Shown: positions 21,826-35,384, numbered from the stretch's first letter. The stretch: DNA of 64,000 bases from Timema cristinae (GCA_039000515.1 JBCFYV010000230.1:1-64000), one strand, 5' to 3'. Numbers and translations: made by a program. Notes: a model not told the origin generated them from the sequence alone.

Positions 21826-21935
21826 CCCCGAATAGCTCAGTGGTAAGAGCATTGACCCACTAAGCAACGGTCCCGGGTTCAATTCCCGTGTCCAGGTCCA
21901 TTTTTCAAGTTCGAATATGATTTGTAATCTAGCTA
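21826..21935 (+). mobile_element. tRNA-like SINE head, family 2
   Basis: CCCCGAATAGCTCAGTGGTA then AGAGCATTGACCCAC gives a perfect 4-bp D-stem (GCTC/GAGC), and CGGGTTCAATTCCCG gives a good T-arm. The acceptor halves pair at only about 4 of 7 positions and the anticodon stem does not form, so a working tRNA is unlikely. The following TCCATTTTTCAAGTTCGAATATG resembles the body of the foldback at 21.36 kb. Confidence 0.6.
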
Positions 21936-21989
21936 AACACATGAAATTTTTTTTTAGCATTGGGTGAAAATGATCGATATTTTTAAACT

Positions 21990-23165
21990 GCACATCCCCA
22001 CGAGAAAATTTAGTCTAATAAATCTAAAGCATCGAAAAATTAGAAGTAAACCAACTTATTTAATGAGCCCAGATTGGGTAACGGGCCAGTAGCGGGATTA
22101 TGTTTTTCAAAAAGTGGTAGTCAAAACATGTTAGGAAACCATGTTATAAGGAATATTCAATTGATCAAATCAATTTTTCTACTTACTAATAATGAATATA
22201 AGAAAATTTAAATATCTAAATTTTTCTTTTTGGACGTAATGTAAATCTCAAAAAGGGCGTATATTTTAAAATGCTAAAATACATAGCCTTTCTTTTCCCA
22301 TTTTTTGATTTTGTACTTTTAGAAGCCATTCCCTTTTTTTTTTATGAGATTTATTAAGGTATCTGTTGTACTTCACGCTGAGAAAGTAAAAAAACGTTTC
22401 TCCCTTTAACCCCCAGGGAGCTTCATCACTCTCTTTACTTCTGCGTTCCTCCCTTTTCTATACCCGTAGAAAAAAATACCCCTAAACTTAACTTCACACC
22501 TCAGTTATAACTTACGTTAATTACTTTGCTAGCCCCCAGGTAGCAGTGCTGTTATTCAATTACAACATTTTGTTCTTCGCTTTGGAAAAAAACTTACTAG
22601 GTGGGGGGGGAGGGGGTGGGACGGGGTTTTTTTTAGATTTTGGGTGAGGGAATAAAGGGGTTGAAAATAGACAAAGAAGTAGGTTAATGCCGGACAATTC
22701 TGTGGTAAATGAAGTGCTGCTTGATAGATGGTGCGCGGGTAGCTTTGTTGGGTCGCAGCTGGGCGTCAGAACTGCAGGGGTCTAACGTGAGTTAACTAAT
22801 TTTTTTTATGGCTATTTTAAAAATAGTAAGAGGAAAAAATTTATAAAACTTTTTTTTTCATACTAGCTGGTGGACCCGATATTCGCAAGGGAAACTATAA
22901 AGTAGCTTAGTTATTTCTAGTATACAAAAATTCACCCCAGGGAACAATAACCAAATCTTAAATGGTGTTTTTTTTTATTTCCCTTTTCCAAATATCAAAC
23001 AAAAAAATAATCTGAACAGTTTTAAAAGATGAAATTTCTTTTGAAAATTAGGTTAAAACTTCTCTTAAACACAATGCTTAAACTTTTGTCTGTTGATAGT
23101 AAAAAAGAATGTCACACTATAAATAATTGGTTGTTAAGGGTTGTAATTAAATCAAATAAAAAAGT
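21990..23165. other. Unassigned AT-rich sequence
   Basis: Contains G-rich and A-rich tracts at 22,600-22,680 and an ACTAGCTGGTGGACCCG phrase at 22,864, resembling the start of RTE-type repeats (compare 28,994). No gene is seen. Confidence 0.4.
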
Positions 23166-23169
23166 ATTT

Positions 23170-23670
23170 GAGTATTTTTATTGCATTTACCCAGTTAATA
23201 TTTTTACCCCGTTTACCTTTTTTTTCCCATTTTCCCCAAATTTTGGTTTTTTTTAATTTTTTAAACACCTTTTTAAGTTTTATACCTTCTTTACCCTTTG
23301 TACCCCGTTACGATATTTACCCCTTTAAGCATCTTACTTTTTTTTCTCTTTCTAACCCTTTTAGCCCCTTTCGGCTTTTTAATATTTTTACCTCTTGTAA
23401 CCTTTAAAACCCTTTTTATTTTTTATGACTTACTTTTTGCCCTTTCTACAATGTTTTCCTTTTTTGCCCTTTGGGAAATTTTCCCCCTAAATTGTGCCTT
23501 TTTTGGGCCCTCTCTGACATTCTGGTCATTTTGTACATTTTCAATTTTTGTTATTTTGGTATTATTGCCCTTATTCATTAGATTTACTTTTTTACTATAT
23601 TTGTTTTTTCCCTTTTTATCACTATTTACACTAATGACCCTGCTTATGTCCGGAGAGATATTTTAGGGTA
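23170..23670. repeat. Pyrimidine-rich low-complexity tract
   Basis: About 500 bases of loosely repeating TTTTTACCCCTTTT-like phrases with very few purines on the plus strand. Long frames here (75, 79 and 122 codons, Phe/Leu-rich) are translations of the tract, not a membrane protein. Confidence 0.7.
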
Positions 23671-23674
23671 AAAG

Positions 23675-24900
23675 GGTCCCCACAATTTAAAAAAGTTGTA
23701 AAAAGTGTATAACGGTTTGAAATAAAAAAAAAAGTGTTAATACTTAAGGGCTATTTACTAAAAATAAATCACAACATTTAACAAAAATAATATTTGTTAA
23801 AGGTTATGATTATTAATTATTAATTTATCATGGTGGCAGTAGAGAAATAGTTTTTTGTAAATTATATACCAAACTATTCTTGTTATTTCCAGGGCCACCA
23901 AACTACTGTACATTATAAATTGAATGAAACGTATTAGAAAAATCATTTTCTTGGTGAAATATTCCTTCAGTTTTTCGGTTTGTTAATTAACTAAAAAAAA
24001 TCTAATAAAAATTTCAAAATTAATGTTTCCAGGTGCACATGTTCGTCCCACAGAGACTACCAATTTTTAAATGTCAGACCTCTACGTGTTGTTGATATTG
24101 CGCAACGCTCATTAAATTTTTATTATATGATAATAGGTAAGTTGTGTAAACATTAAACGTGATTTTAAACATGTAACGAATAAGATGTCATAAATTCACC
24201 AGAATGTTTACGATAGTTTGCATTTATATTGGATTTAAGAATATCCAAATAAAATTCTCAAAACTAATGCTTGAAGAGCGTTTTAAGAGCTTGAATTATA
24301 TCAGGAAATTAGCAAGTCCGATTAAACTGTGACTTTTACATACACATTTTTTCGTTTTTGCTTCAAATATTTTGATTCAATGAGTTTTTGTTTTTAAATA
24401 TGTTATGCCCTGCTGCCTTTCTTTGTAAGTAATTGTAACATTTTTTGTATCGTTCTGAATACTTTCATTCTGATTTTACAAAAAGATCCAAATACATTTG
24501 ATTAATTCATTTATTAAATATATTATATGCACACGTACAAAATTTTTGGAGATCCCTGAGTTAGAGAATTCGTTCTATTTGAACCATTCGTTCGCGAAAA
24601 GATACAGCTCCCTCTACTCTTATATATTCCATCTTTTTATTAGATTTGACCAAAGGCAAGGCCCAACACCGCACTAGTGGATAGGTTCTATAAACACCCC
24701 TCTTATTTCTACTCCGCATAAACACAACCCCTAGGATTGGGGTTTTCAATGAAACAATCGATTCATTTGCACAGATATTTTTTAAATAACATTAATTGAT
24801 TAGCAAATAATGCTTTATTGATTAATTACAATGGATTACTGTAAATTTAAGTGTAATTTTTACCATTTAGATACCTAAATTAACATATTTTTTCTTATGA
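23675..24900. other. Unassigned AT-rich sequence
   Basis: No recognisable coding or repeat family. The 62-codon minus-strand frame at 24,561-24,749 has no motif. Confidence 0.4.
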
Positions 24901-24904
24901 TGTA

Positions 24905-26130
24905 ACTGAGACTGGAACAGGAAATAGGAAGCGTGAGGGATGGAGATAAATTTGAATTCAAAAAAATGAAAAGGAACCAGTATGTCATCGGATGCTGAAA
25001 ACTAATTTCAGAAATAATGCTGAAATTAAAGGGAAGACATCTACATTGGTTTCAAAGATTAGCAAAAGGTGTTTGATAGAGTGAAATGGAATAAACTGAT
25101 GAATATACTCATGAAGAAGATCGTATCAATTAGAAGGACAGAAGGCTGACTGTAAACCTGTATCTGGGACAGCAAGTGAAGGTGAGGTTCAATGATGGAG
25201 AGCACAAAAGAAGGATAAAAGAAAGTGAGGCGGGAAATTTCTGTTTGTCACTCAGTCTGTTTAACCTGTATGGAGGTGGCCTGTCAGAAAAGCTCTAGTG
25301 GGGCCGTGGCAATTTTAAAGATACGAGGACGCGTCATAAACAAATAAAATACTCAGGTGATCTTGCATTGCTGCCCAAAAAATAAAAACAAAGTTGCAGA
25401 AATGATGAACAGGCTGGTGGAGATAGAAAAAAGATATGACACAAATATCAACATCGAGAAGTCAAATGTGATGCTGATTAAAAAAAAAAAGAGCTACTGA
25501 GAATAAAAATGGAAAAACAGGAGTTTAAAACGTAGAGCAGTTCAAGTACCTGGGAAGTCTGCTGACAAAGGGTGCTTAATGCACAAAAGGGAAAATTTGG
25601 TCGAGGATCGGCATGGGCCCAAAGGGAAACTTTCAACAAGAAGATGTTACTGATTTACCAGTAAGTTGAGTTTGGAACTAAGAAATAAACTGATGAATTG
25701 CTACATTTGGAACATCGCACGGAATAGAGCTGGGAAATTGGACTCCTAGGAAGATGGAAAGAAATACGTGGAGAGCTTTTAATTGTGCGTTGGAGAAAAC
25801 TTGAGAAGATCACGTGGATATTAAGGGACCAAATGAAGAAATCCTAAGAAGAGTGGTGAAAGAAATCCCTTTTGGTTTAATTCTTCAGTACAAAGCAATG
25901 GGGATCGAGCACACCTTTGAGGAACTGTCTTATGCACGACGTCCCTAGAAGGAAAGGTTGTAAGGGGAAAAAGGAGTTTAGAAAGAAGGTGAATTCAAAT
26001 ATTGGATTACTTGAATAAAAGAACATTCTGTGAACTTGAGGAGGCAGAAAATCAGGGTGTATTGATGGTTTAAGCTCAAGGACAAAAGGATTGTACCTGT
26101 TGTAAGACGGTACAATAACAATAAATGAAC
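24905..26130 (+). pseudogene. Decayed LINE reverse transcriptase, C-terminal half (RTE-like)
   Basis: Reverse transcriptase for target-primed retrotransposition, broken by many stops and frameshifts. Recognisable blocks are FDRVKWNKLMNILMK (palm A region, about 25,070-25,116), SLFNLYGG in place of the usual LFN-Y-E segment (about 25,255), YSGDLALL (25,350-25,373) where active enzymes have YADD, EKSNVMLI (about 25,460), FKYLGSLLTK (25,541-25,570), NKLMNCYIWN (about 25,690) and a basic C-terminal region with ARRP and GKG (about 25,930). It ends in a short tail with TACAATAACAATAA near 26,110-26,125. No endonuclease domain lies upstream, so the copy is 5'-truncated. Clade assignment (RTE rather than CR1/L2) rests on the overall motif order and is uncertain. 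Confidence 0.75.
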
Positions 26131-26134
26131 CTAC

Positions 26135-27480
26135 TATTTGATTGATGCTAGAATATCCCCATTATACTGCTCTTATTTCGTAAATTTTTGTCGGAAAATA
26201 TTGAGTATTAGGTGATTAACATAAATAAATATTAGGATGTTTGTAAATAATTATTTTTCTTTTAAATTTATGTATTTGTGCTATGATAAAGCGTGCCGGG
26301 GCAGTTATCATAAAATAAACAAAATCCACACCTCAATCACAAAAAAATTTTAGTAGTAACACTTTTAATATTATATAGGGGAAACTTATCTAAGTTTACG
26401 GACAAATCCAATTAAATTACATAGATAATTGATTTAAAAAAATTAATAGGTTGAACTAGCATTAATTAATAAATAACTTTTATTAATTCAAAAGAATAAT
26501 CTCGTATGTTAAGACAAATACGTCATTTTTCCTTCAACCAAAAAGTTTCCTTACAACACATTTTATGTATAAAAAATATTCAAACCTTTGCCGTACCAAA
26601 TTTAAAAATAGGCCTATTGTGTAATGTTCTGAAGTTAGTTTGCTTACAACAAAATTTTGGTGTCATTTATATTTGCAACTTGTCGTTTTTTAAATTTTAA
26701 TATTCTGTATGAAATATTACAACGTCAGGTACTTCTGCTGGCTTACAACAAAATATTGAAATAAATAATAAAATCTTTGAAATGATTGGTTTTACTCTAC
26801 AAAAAAAGGGCTAAACAATATTTATACTTAAAATCACACAAATTTCCACCAAAAAATTTTAAAAAAAATTAAAAGCAATTCAATTTAAAACCCTAACCGT
26901 CGACACCCCTTTAATTAGGGGTTTTATTCTGATTATAGACGAGGATAATACAAACAAAATAAGAGGTTTGATTTGTTGTGGTTTTTACATGTACGTACAG
27001 TGTTTACAACACATAAAATACACTAATCAACATAACAAAATACATAAATACACCGTACTAATAACCGAGAACACCAAAGGGAAAATAACTCTTACGTGTT
27101 TTGATATCAAGTCAAGGTTTAACTTGAACCAAAACTTTATACACATGTATATTTCAAGTTTTTCTTTCAGAAAATATAAATTTCACTTAAGGTTGCAAGA
27201 CCAATTTGAGCCGTTATGCACATTTAACCCTCGTCGAACATCGGTTAAATCGCATTGAATTAAAATAGAGCACACCCAACTGAATTCGTTGTTGGGATGT
27301 TCTGTCCCTTTGAATGGGGATATATTTATTTATCAAAGATGAATAAACAATTATGATAACTGTAAAACTGTTAAAAAAAGATTCAGAATATAATATAAAA
27401 ATTATTAAACAGTTATAAGAATTTTTATCAATATAAAATATTGTCGATGTGAAACCCGAATAAACGAAAACGTAATGTGA
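26135..27480. other. Unassigned AT-rich sequence
   Basis: A 96-codon plus-strand frame at 26,968-27,258 has no recognised motif. No repeat family is seen. Confidence 0.35.
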
Positions 27481-27484
27481 GACA

Positions 27485-28178
<694 letters not shown>

Positions 28179-28179
28179 C

Positions 28180-28985
28180 TCGGGATTTTGGGTTTTTATT
28201 TTCTTTTAAAAAATCTTTAAGGCCAGATTTTTTTTAAAAATTTTTTAAATAGTTGTGATTAAATTTTTAAAAATAAATTTTTACAAAAAACATTAACATT
28301 CAATGCTGGTGATACAATTATTTAACACCAAACATATTTTTTTACATAAAATTATATTTAATTTGTGTTGTGGGTCATGAAACAATGACAAATTTTTTTA
28401 AAGATCAAAAATATTTCTCTCTCCAAAGGGGAGAGAGAGAGAGGGGAGAGGGAGAGTAAAATCTGGCAATAATTTTTTGATTATGTTTTTATATTCATTT
28501 TAATGTGCTAGATAAAAAAAATTTTAAAAACACGTATCACTATATTTTGATATCTTTACAAAAAAATTTGAAATATACCAAATTAAATTAGTAATATTTG
28601 AATATTAAACATAAAAGGTTTAACAAAGATTAAGCTTATAACACAGACGGAGTTAAATAGTTAAACCACGGTGCTAAAAATAGTTAAACATTATTGTTAT
28701 TTTACACACCCCCAATGAGTTTTCAAACAAAGTTTGTGTGTCTGAATGATGAATAATAAACCAAGAACAATCTACTTTTAGATTTAAATACTTAATCTAA
28801 TGTTTATGTGGAGCCTCCCCTTTTAGGGTTAATACATTTCCAAAGGGGGGTCAAATAATTTCCAGGGAAAGTCAAGATCCATTTTAACCCTACCTGTACG
28901 CAAACCCCTAAACCACATACACGCATACACACATATACTCATACATACATGTATACAAATTTTTATGTTATATACGTAGATAATG
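28180..28985. other. Unassigned AT-rich sequence with a GA microsatellite
   Basis: Contains a short (GA)n/(GGGA)n tract at about 28,426-28,456. No gene is seen. Confidence 0.4.
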
Positions 28986-28989
28986 TATA

Positions 28990-29355
28990 TTGTACTAGCT
29001 GAATCCCCGCTCTTCACACGGGATATTGTGTTATTATTTACTTTTTGGATGAAAATGAGGAATTTTTGTTTTAAGCTTAATGGTGTGGTTCTTAGAGCTA
29101 CCCGAGAAACAAACCCCGGGAGGTGCCCATGTATTGTTTCTCATGGGAGTTTTATTTTCAACAAGCCCCCTGCCCACTGCTGGGGAGTTATCAGCTGAGC
29201 GTGGCTGGGCAGGTTCCTCCCCCCTCCCAACCAAACACACACCTCCCGGGCCGGGACCTCTCACCAAACACTAAAACTTCACGACACTCAGCAAAATATA
29301 AACAAATGACTTCTACCGTCTCTTCGATTTTGCATATTAAAACGTAATTACATAT

Positions 29356-29388
<33 letters not shown>

Positions 29389-29420
29389 GTTTTTACTACC
29401 CGTTCGGTTTGTACGCACAT
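28990..29420 (+). mobile_element. RTE-type repeat start and GC-rich segment
   Basis: Begins GTACTAGCTGAATCCCCGCT, a phrase common at the ends of RTE-like repeats in arthropods, with echoes at 22,864 and 29,395 (TACTACCCGTT). A GC-rich block at 29,085-29,275 is open in three frames (64-77 codons) without any known motif; openness on both strands argues against a gene. A (TTA)n microsatellite lies at 29,357-29,388. Confidence 0.35.
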
Positions 29421-29589
29421 ATTTTAATTAATTGTTTGTATTAATTTTTATTTCCACCCCTTTGGAAGCATCTACGGGGTTAAACATAATTGCTATATTT
29501 TTTCGAAGGTATTATTATAACAATCTATTGGATTATTACCATCTAACGCTTAAAAAGAGTTTATAAAGCAAATATTGTTGATTAGGGTA

Positions 29590-30110
29590 GCTACCCCAAT
29601 TTTCACCTCCTTAATCACAACACTCGGGAATGAAACATATTTACTATTCCTAATAAGCTTATAAGGAACATCTGTTCCCAATTTCAGCCCTCTAGCTTCT
29701 TGGGAAGGTGAGAATTAGTGACGAGTGAGTCAGTCAGTCAGGGAATCAGGGCTTTCACTTGTATATATATGCTCGCTTTGTCGTTGGGGACTCTACCCCC
29801 AAACCCCCCCCTCAGTTTCTTTGCAAGTGGATGTAAATAAAGAATTCCAGAGCCGTTTTTTGATAGGTCTTACCGTTTAGCCCCAAGAGACCTCCAAATA
29901 AAAGGCCACGCCAACTTTAAAGTTTGCTCCGCCATTTGAATTTTTTTGGTTTAAAAAATTTAAAATTCATAGATTTTTGTAATTTATCGTCGGTTATAGG
30001 CTAGAAGCTAGAAGTTTGCCAGTTTCAAGATTTTAGCTCATCTGGAAGTGGGTAAACATTAAGTCAGTGAGTGAGTAGCCATGTGGCTATATACAAATAT
30101 AATATACATT
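29590..30110 (+). mobile_element. Two non-LTR retrotransposon 3'-tail-like segments
   Basis: At 29,640-29,775: CCCAATTTCAGCCCTCTAGC, GTGAGTCAGTCAGTCAG, TTTCACTTGTATATATATG. At 29,990-30,100: GGCTAGAAGCTAGAAGTTTG, AGTCAGTGAGTGAGT, TATATAC. Both follow the layout 'pyrimidine-rich TTTCTAGC phrase, GTCA/GTGA repeats, TATATA' seen at 3' ends of many RTE-like families. No reverse transcriptase lies adjacent. Confidence 0.4.
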
Positions 30111-30239
30111 ATACACGTTATATATAATATTTATATGTTAAATTATATATAGATTTGATGTATTATATAGTTATAATAATATTCCATGACGTAACCCCGA
30201 AAGCGAGCAAAACCGAGGGAGAGGCCGACCTTATATGTA

Positions 30240-30773
30240 CAGAGTGTCCCCGAGCTAACGACTAAACTTTGAGAAATTTGGTAGTGGATCAAACAACTAA
30301 CTCAAAATGTATTTAGGAGATTTGCTCATTTTTGCTTCTTTTCGCGCAAACAGCAAAAAAAAAAATAAAAACAAAATAGGTAGGTATTAGATCAAATATT
30401 TATTTATGTAGTTTGTTAAAATTCCACCCTCCAATCTGGAGACAAACATTACATCTAACAATGAAAGAACGAGTGGCTGCCCACTTTGTGCAGTGTTGTT
30501 CCTTCGCACGCTTGCGTTATCCTTTATCTTAATGATTGAAGTTATTAAAGGTATTTTATAAATTATTGCTTGAGAGCTCCCCAAACAAAAATCTAATGGC
30601 TTAAAACCCGGATGTAAGCAGAGGCAAGCCACAGGCTCAGCAAGACTGATCCATATTAAGGGAAAAATTTAAAATTAAGTCCAAGAACCTTTGCAGAAAA
30701 AACGTGCTTTTATTTAGTTTTTAGATCTACTACCATTTACCAAAGTTTAGCCATACAAGCCAGGAACATCCTG
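30240..30773 (-). mobile_element. mariner-like DNA transposon remnant with ~65 bp TIRs
   Basis: The left end CAGAGTGTCCCCGAGCTAAC (30,240) and the complement of the right end CAGGATGTTCCTGGCTTGTA (30,773) share GACTAAACTTTG-type blocks and TGGTAGT-GATC over about 65 bases. TA lies on both flanks (30,238-30,239 and 30,774-30,775), the IS630/Tc1/mariner target. The interior holds the end of a transposase on the minus strand. At 534 bp it is an internally deleted copy. Confidence 0.75.
30387..30640 (-). pseudogene. C-terminal fragment of mariner-type transposase
   Basis: The minus-strand frame reads HPGFKPLDFCLG (about 30,580-30,615), matching the PDL-PLDFFLWG region around the third catalytic Asp of IS630/mariner-type transposases, then IIYKIPLITSI and, near the end, VSRLEGGIL (family: C-E--GGHFEH). 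The Asp of the PDL motif is replaced by Gly and the N-terminal two-thirds is missing, so it is inactive. It lies centrally between the TIRs of the same element. Confidence 0.65.
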
Positions 30774-31479
30774 TATTATAGGCCTATATACACATTTATA
30801 TATAATCGTATGTATATAAAAATATTTTATACGCATTAATGTTTTGTGTGTTGAAATCTAAACATGAAAAGTAGCTCGATTCCCTCACCAAAAAGCACTT
30901 GAGCAGAGTCACGTGACCTATACATGTGACGAGCTAATTGCCTAAAGTAGGACATTAACAAAGTGACATTTAAATGTCGTCCCTTGATCCAAAGAACTGG
31001 AGGTCTCGGCGATGAAAAAAAGGACGAAGATAGAGGGGTATGCTGAACCTTATTTTGGGGGGGGGAAATTTGGGTGTCTTTTTACAACAGGTAAATGTTT
31101 GACCCTTTTGGAATAAGATCCCGAGTCAAATAAATACCACCACGAAATTTAAAATGGCGACAAAAAAGTTTAAATTCCCCAAGCTTACAACTTTTATATT
31201 AGATATTAAAATTTAATATCAAGGCAGTCTTTTAGATATAAGAGTCCACGGATAGCGAATAGGATCCGGACTTTGGAGGGGTGGTTGGAGGGAGGGGGTT
31301 TTGGTACATTGCCCCCCTGATCTCTTGCTGGAGGTAGAGGGGAAAGTTTCAGGAAATTTGTGTAACTATTTAATCATGATCTTCTTTACCAGTAACGTTG
31401 AATTTAATTACATTTTTATTTTTCTTTTCTATCTACAAGTAGAGAAAGTATTTGATCGTCAAAGAATTGAATTTGAGAT

Positions 31480-31800
31480 TTTAATGAATTTTAACTTTTC
31501 ATGACCCCCGAATCCAAAAATTGGTTTTTAAATTTCCGTCTGTTTCGTATGTAACTCGGTGTATAACCTGACTATTTTTCGATTGGGTTTAAAAATTGGT
31601 ATCTAAGGTTTTCATAGGGTTGCCCCGAGGTGTTTTTGGAATTGGATATTTAACCTAAAATTGAGAGTAGTTTACTAAAGGACAAAAAAGAAAATATCGA
31701 TTTTATCAAAATCGACCCAAACGATTTTGGTAAATTTTGTTTCCTGAAATTCATAAATATAATTTAAATAGCTACTATCAATTTTTCGTCAAAATTACTT
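31480..31800 (+). repeat. Dispersed repeat, copy 1 (ACTTTTCATGACCCCCG family)
   Basis: Starts TTTTAACTTTTCATGACCCC, then CCAAAAATTGGTTTTTAAAT, TTCCGTCTGTTTCGTATGTA, ACTCGG, GAGAGTAGTTTACTAAAGG and CAAAATCGACCCAAACGATT. The same order occurs at 32,020 (shortened) and, for the last part, at 15,815. The function and class of the element are unknown. Confidence 0.65.
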
Positions 31801-32019
31801 TAAAAGGGTTCCTGTCTGATGCGTAAATTCTAATTTATTTTTATTTTATCTCCGTAAATCTTTGTGATAAGTACTGATCATTGAAAATATGTACTGTACG
31901 TCTATTTATTTTTAAAATCTTTTATTTGATACATTTTTTTTTTAAAACCAATAATTTTTAAGTATACGCAAATAAATATTGTTTTTTAAATTGCGACCGC
32001 AAAAAAAAATCTAAACTGA

Positions 32020-32190
32020 GATGTTGATGGATGTCGACTTTTCATGACCCCCGGACACTAAAAAGTGGTTTTTGCAATGCGGTCTCTATGTGTGTCTGTT
32101 TAACTCTAAAATGAAGAGTAGTTTAATAAAGGGTGAAAAAAGATTAGATCAGTTTTATAAAATTTGGTTCTAATGAATTTGAAATAAAAA
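32020..32190 (+). repeat. Dispersed repeat, copy 2
   Basis: GTCGACTTTTCATGACCCCC, AAAAAGTGGTTTTTGCAATG, CGGTCTCTATGTGTGTCTGT, AAGAGTAGTTTAATAAAGGG. Direct-orientation partner of 31,480-31,800, with the central ~110 bases missing. Confidence 0.65.
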
Positions 32191-32194
32191 TCCT

Positions 32195-33075
32195 TACCCT
32201 ATGCTTTAAATTTAAGATTATAAATAAACTGGCTTATTTCATTTTCCTATGTAATTGAATTTTAGGTTATTTTACAGAAGCTAAATTTTCCGTATCCCCG
32301 CAACTATTTGAGATACTAAATAACTTATCATTGCCAAGTTGTAGTAACTGTTAAAAATAAAAAACACACTTTATTTGAAATATATTTTTAAAAAACCCAA
32401 TTGTTTCTGAGATATTGGCAAATTATTAATACAATTTGGGTGAGCTTTGTTATGGAGATACTACTTAAGTTTTAACGCAATAATTCCCTAATGCCATAGA
32501 GTAATTAAAATAAGTAAGTCTCTAAAAGTTTATGTTTTTTTCCTAAACCTCTTAGGGACATGTTTGTACTAAAATGATCCATCTCTATCATTTTTTGACT
32601 CGTAGGTCAATATTTACTTTTTTTATTTGTCTAAATTTATAAATAACCATAAAAATATGCAACAACTAATAAGTGCCGAAAATTTAAAACCGGAAGTCGA
32701 AATTTTAATACGAAGTGTTAACCCTTATGGGCACAATATACATTTTTTTTACTGACCCAATATACAAATGAGGACTTAAATTCTCTAAATAAAAAATTTA
32801 TAAAATTTTTAAAACAGGAGTCAACAAATGTTTTACGTAAGTATGCTTAATTTCTGTCAAATTTTCTAGTGTGTATTATTTCGTTTCATACTACATTACG
32901 AGTTTTGATATAACCATTTTTAAACAAATGGAGTGGAAAAGTTCTTGTGGAGCTCAATACCATTTAATTTATTTGAGGTATTTTGCAGTTTTTGAAACGA
33001 CTGATTATATCAGCACACGAGAATTTATATGGGCGAGAGCGGAAGGAATATCAATTTTACCAAGAAAGTTATTTT
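32195..33075. other. Unassigned AT-rich sequence
   Basis: A 68-codon frame at 32,871-33,077 shows no motif. No repeat is recognised. Confidence 0.35.
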
Positions 33076-33079
33076 AAAA

Positions 33080-35384
33080 TACCCCCCAGGGATATTTTAC
33101 TTGCCACAATTGATATGAGACCGACGGTTTTATTCTTTTCCCCCAAATGAAGTTTTTGCAAACAACTTTTATTGATCTCAAGAAAATTATGTTGCCCCAA
33201 TTTTGGGGTTTTTAAACCCAGGGAAAAGGGGGACTTTTTTGAGTCCCTTTTCCACAAGATCACCAAAAGGGCGTAACATTTAAAATCTTGTTAAGTCCAA
33301 GGGACCCTAATAATTTTTTTTTGTAATTAGGTGGGAGAAGGGAAAATAAGTTTAGTCTTTTATAAAAAAAATTTAATTCAAAAAAAACTCCGTTGTTTTG
33401 ATCAATATAGTTAAAAATATTTTTAGAAAAAATCAATTTAAAAAAAAATCAGTGAAAACAAGGCTGAAAATGAGAGGGAATTAAAATTTTTTATGTTAAA
33501 AACAAATTTGAATCTTTTTGGGTTTTACAAATGTCACTTTTATAAAGTTTGGGGGTGAGAGTTTTTTCTTTACTTTTTTTAAAAAATTATTTCCAACATT
33601 TTTCTTTATCTTTCTTGTATACATGCCCTTTTTTGATAAATAAAAAACACACCCCAAAATAAGCTATCAAATAATGGTTTTGTGGCAGGGGGTGCTAATT
33701 ACGTTCACGCTTATTTACTCAACCTAATTTTTTTAAATTAATTTTGCCCCCCCTTTTCCCCCCCCCTTTTCTTTTAAAAAATTTTTTCCCTGGCACCCTC
33801 AAAAAAAGCGTTTTTTTTTCCCATGTTTTGTTCTTTAGAAAACAGTGGAATTAAAACCAGTAAAACATTTTACAATATTTTTAAAAATAAAAAAATAATT
33901 GAAAAAAAAATTTTAATGTATTTTAAAATTAAAAAAAAAATTTCGTTTGATATAAATTTCTTTGCTTCATCAGAACAAAGTAAAAGGGCCTCATTTCCCA
34001 ATACTACAGGGTGGCCCACGGAAAAGTAGCTGGGCCTCCTATATCCAGCAGGCACCTACTCTAATTGGAGGGGGTAAATTTCCCTTTCCCCCAATATTTT
34101 TTACATTAAGAATGAGCAATTAACTAACTGCTTGCCCTAAAGTTTTTAATTGACTAATTCTTCATGTCACAATATGGGGGGGAAAAGGGTATTGACAGCC
34201 CCCAAATTTTAAGAGTGAGGCCCTGCTGGATTAGGAGGGGGCTATTTTTCCCGGGTGGGCCATCCTGTATAACTATTATATACTATAATATTCCCTACCC
34301 TTTATTTTAGAAAAAAAATCCTGCCTCATGACTAAGAGATCAAAAATTCGATTCCCTTCATGCTCATAAAAATTTTATCATTGAGTAAAATGTTTTTTAC
34401 TCTAAAAGTTACAAAACCACTTTAGAGTTACTTATACAGGTAAATTTTTAATATAAATTTTCCCTTTATATAACGGTAAAAAAATTTAAATTTGATCTAT
34501 TTCCCGTATTCATATGTCACGTCAGGGTTTTTATGCAGCTGTTTTATTTGATCCCATATTATTATTTTTTCATAAAATAACCCCTAAATGAATATTATAA
34601 TATAAACTTTTTTTTGACATTAAACCATTTTTTGTATTTTATAAAAAAACTTTTTATAAACTTTGGGAAATTTAAATTTGCGTATCTTCAAGCGTTTGGA
34701 TTTTAAAAAATTTTTAAAATCACTTGGTTCAGAAATTGGGCTATTGAGTTTTTTTAAACTATTTTAAAATGTATACACTTTTTCATAAACTTACTCTTAA
34801 TTATAAAATTTTCCCGGGCAACACCAAAACTAATTAGTGACTCAATATATTGGGTAATTAAATAACAAATTTATTTAAAATGTGAAAAATATTGATTGTG
34901 TTTATGGGAATTTTCTGAAATTTTTTTAAATTTAAATAAATTTGTTTAAATTTTAAAAATTTTATACTATTTGATTGGTTTTGGGGAGTAAAAAACAATA
35001 CCACATTAAATTTAAAAATTTGAAGTGTGGGGTGAACATTATTGAAAAAAGGTCAAGAGCTTCAAGTATTTCTAAGGATTAAAGAAACATGTGGACAAGG
35101 ATTTTCTATCTCTTCATCTTTTTACTTTTTTTTATATAAAGAGATAGATGAATAAATTTTAAATTTTAAAGTGTTTTTAAAACACTATATGAGACAGTTT
35201 GTACATTGTGTTTTTTACCATTTAACTTTTTTTAAATGGTCCGCAAAGGGGCTTAAAAGTCTAAAAATGATCTATAAACGTGTCAATTGAGGGGAAAGGG
35301 GATCAAAAAACCCTCCAAAATTACAACACCCGGGGTAAAGTTTAAAAACGGGCGACTTGGGAATTTGGGCAAAGGGAAAGGGGG

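Noticed and set aside
21826..21900. Functional tRNA gene
   Set aside because: The D-stem and T-arm are good, but the acceptor stem pairs at only about 4 of 7 positions and the anticodon stem does not form. It resembles a SINE head.
23298..23666. 122-codon hydrophobic frame resembling a multi-pass membrane protein
   Set aside because: It is the translation of a T/C-rich tract, where Phe, Leu, Ser and Pro codons are inevitable.
29034..29274. Overlapping 64-77 codon frames on both strands
   Set aside because: The GC-rich block is open in several frames by chance, and no motif is conserved.
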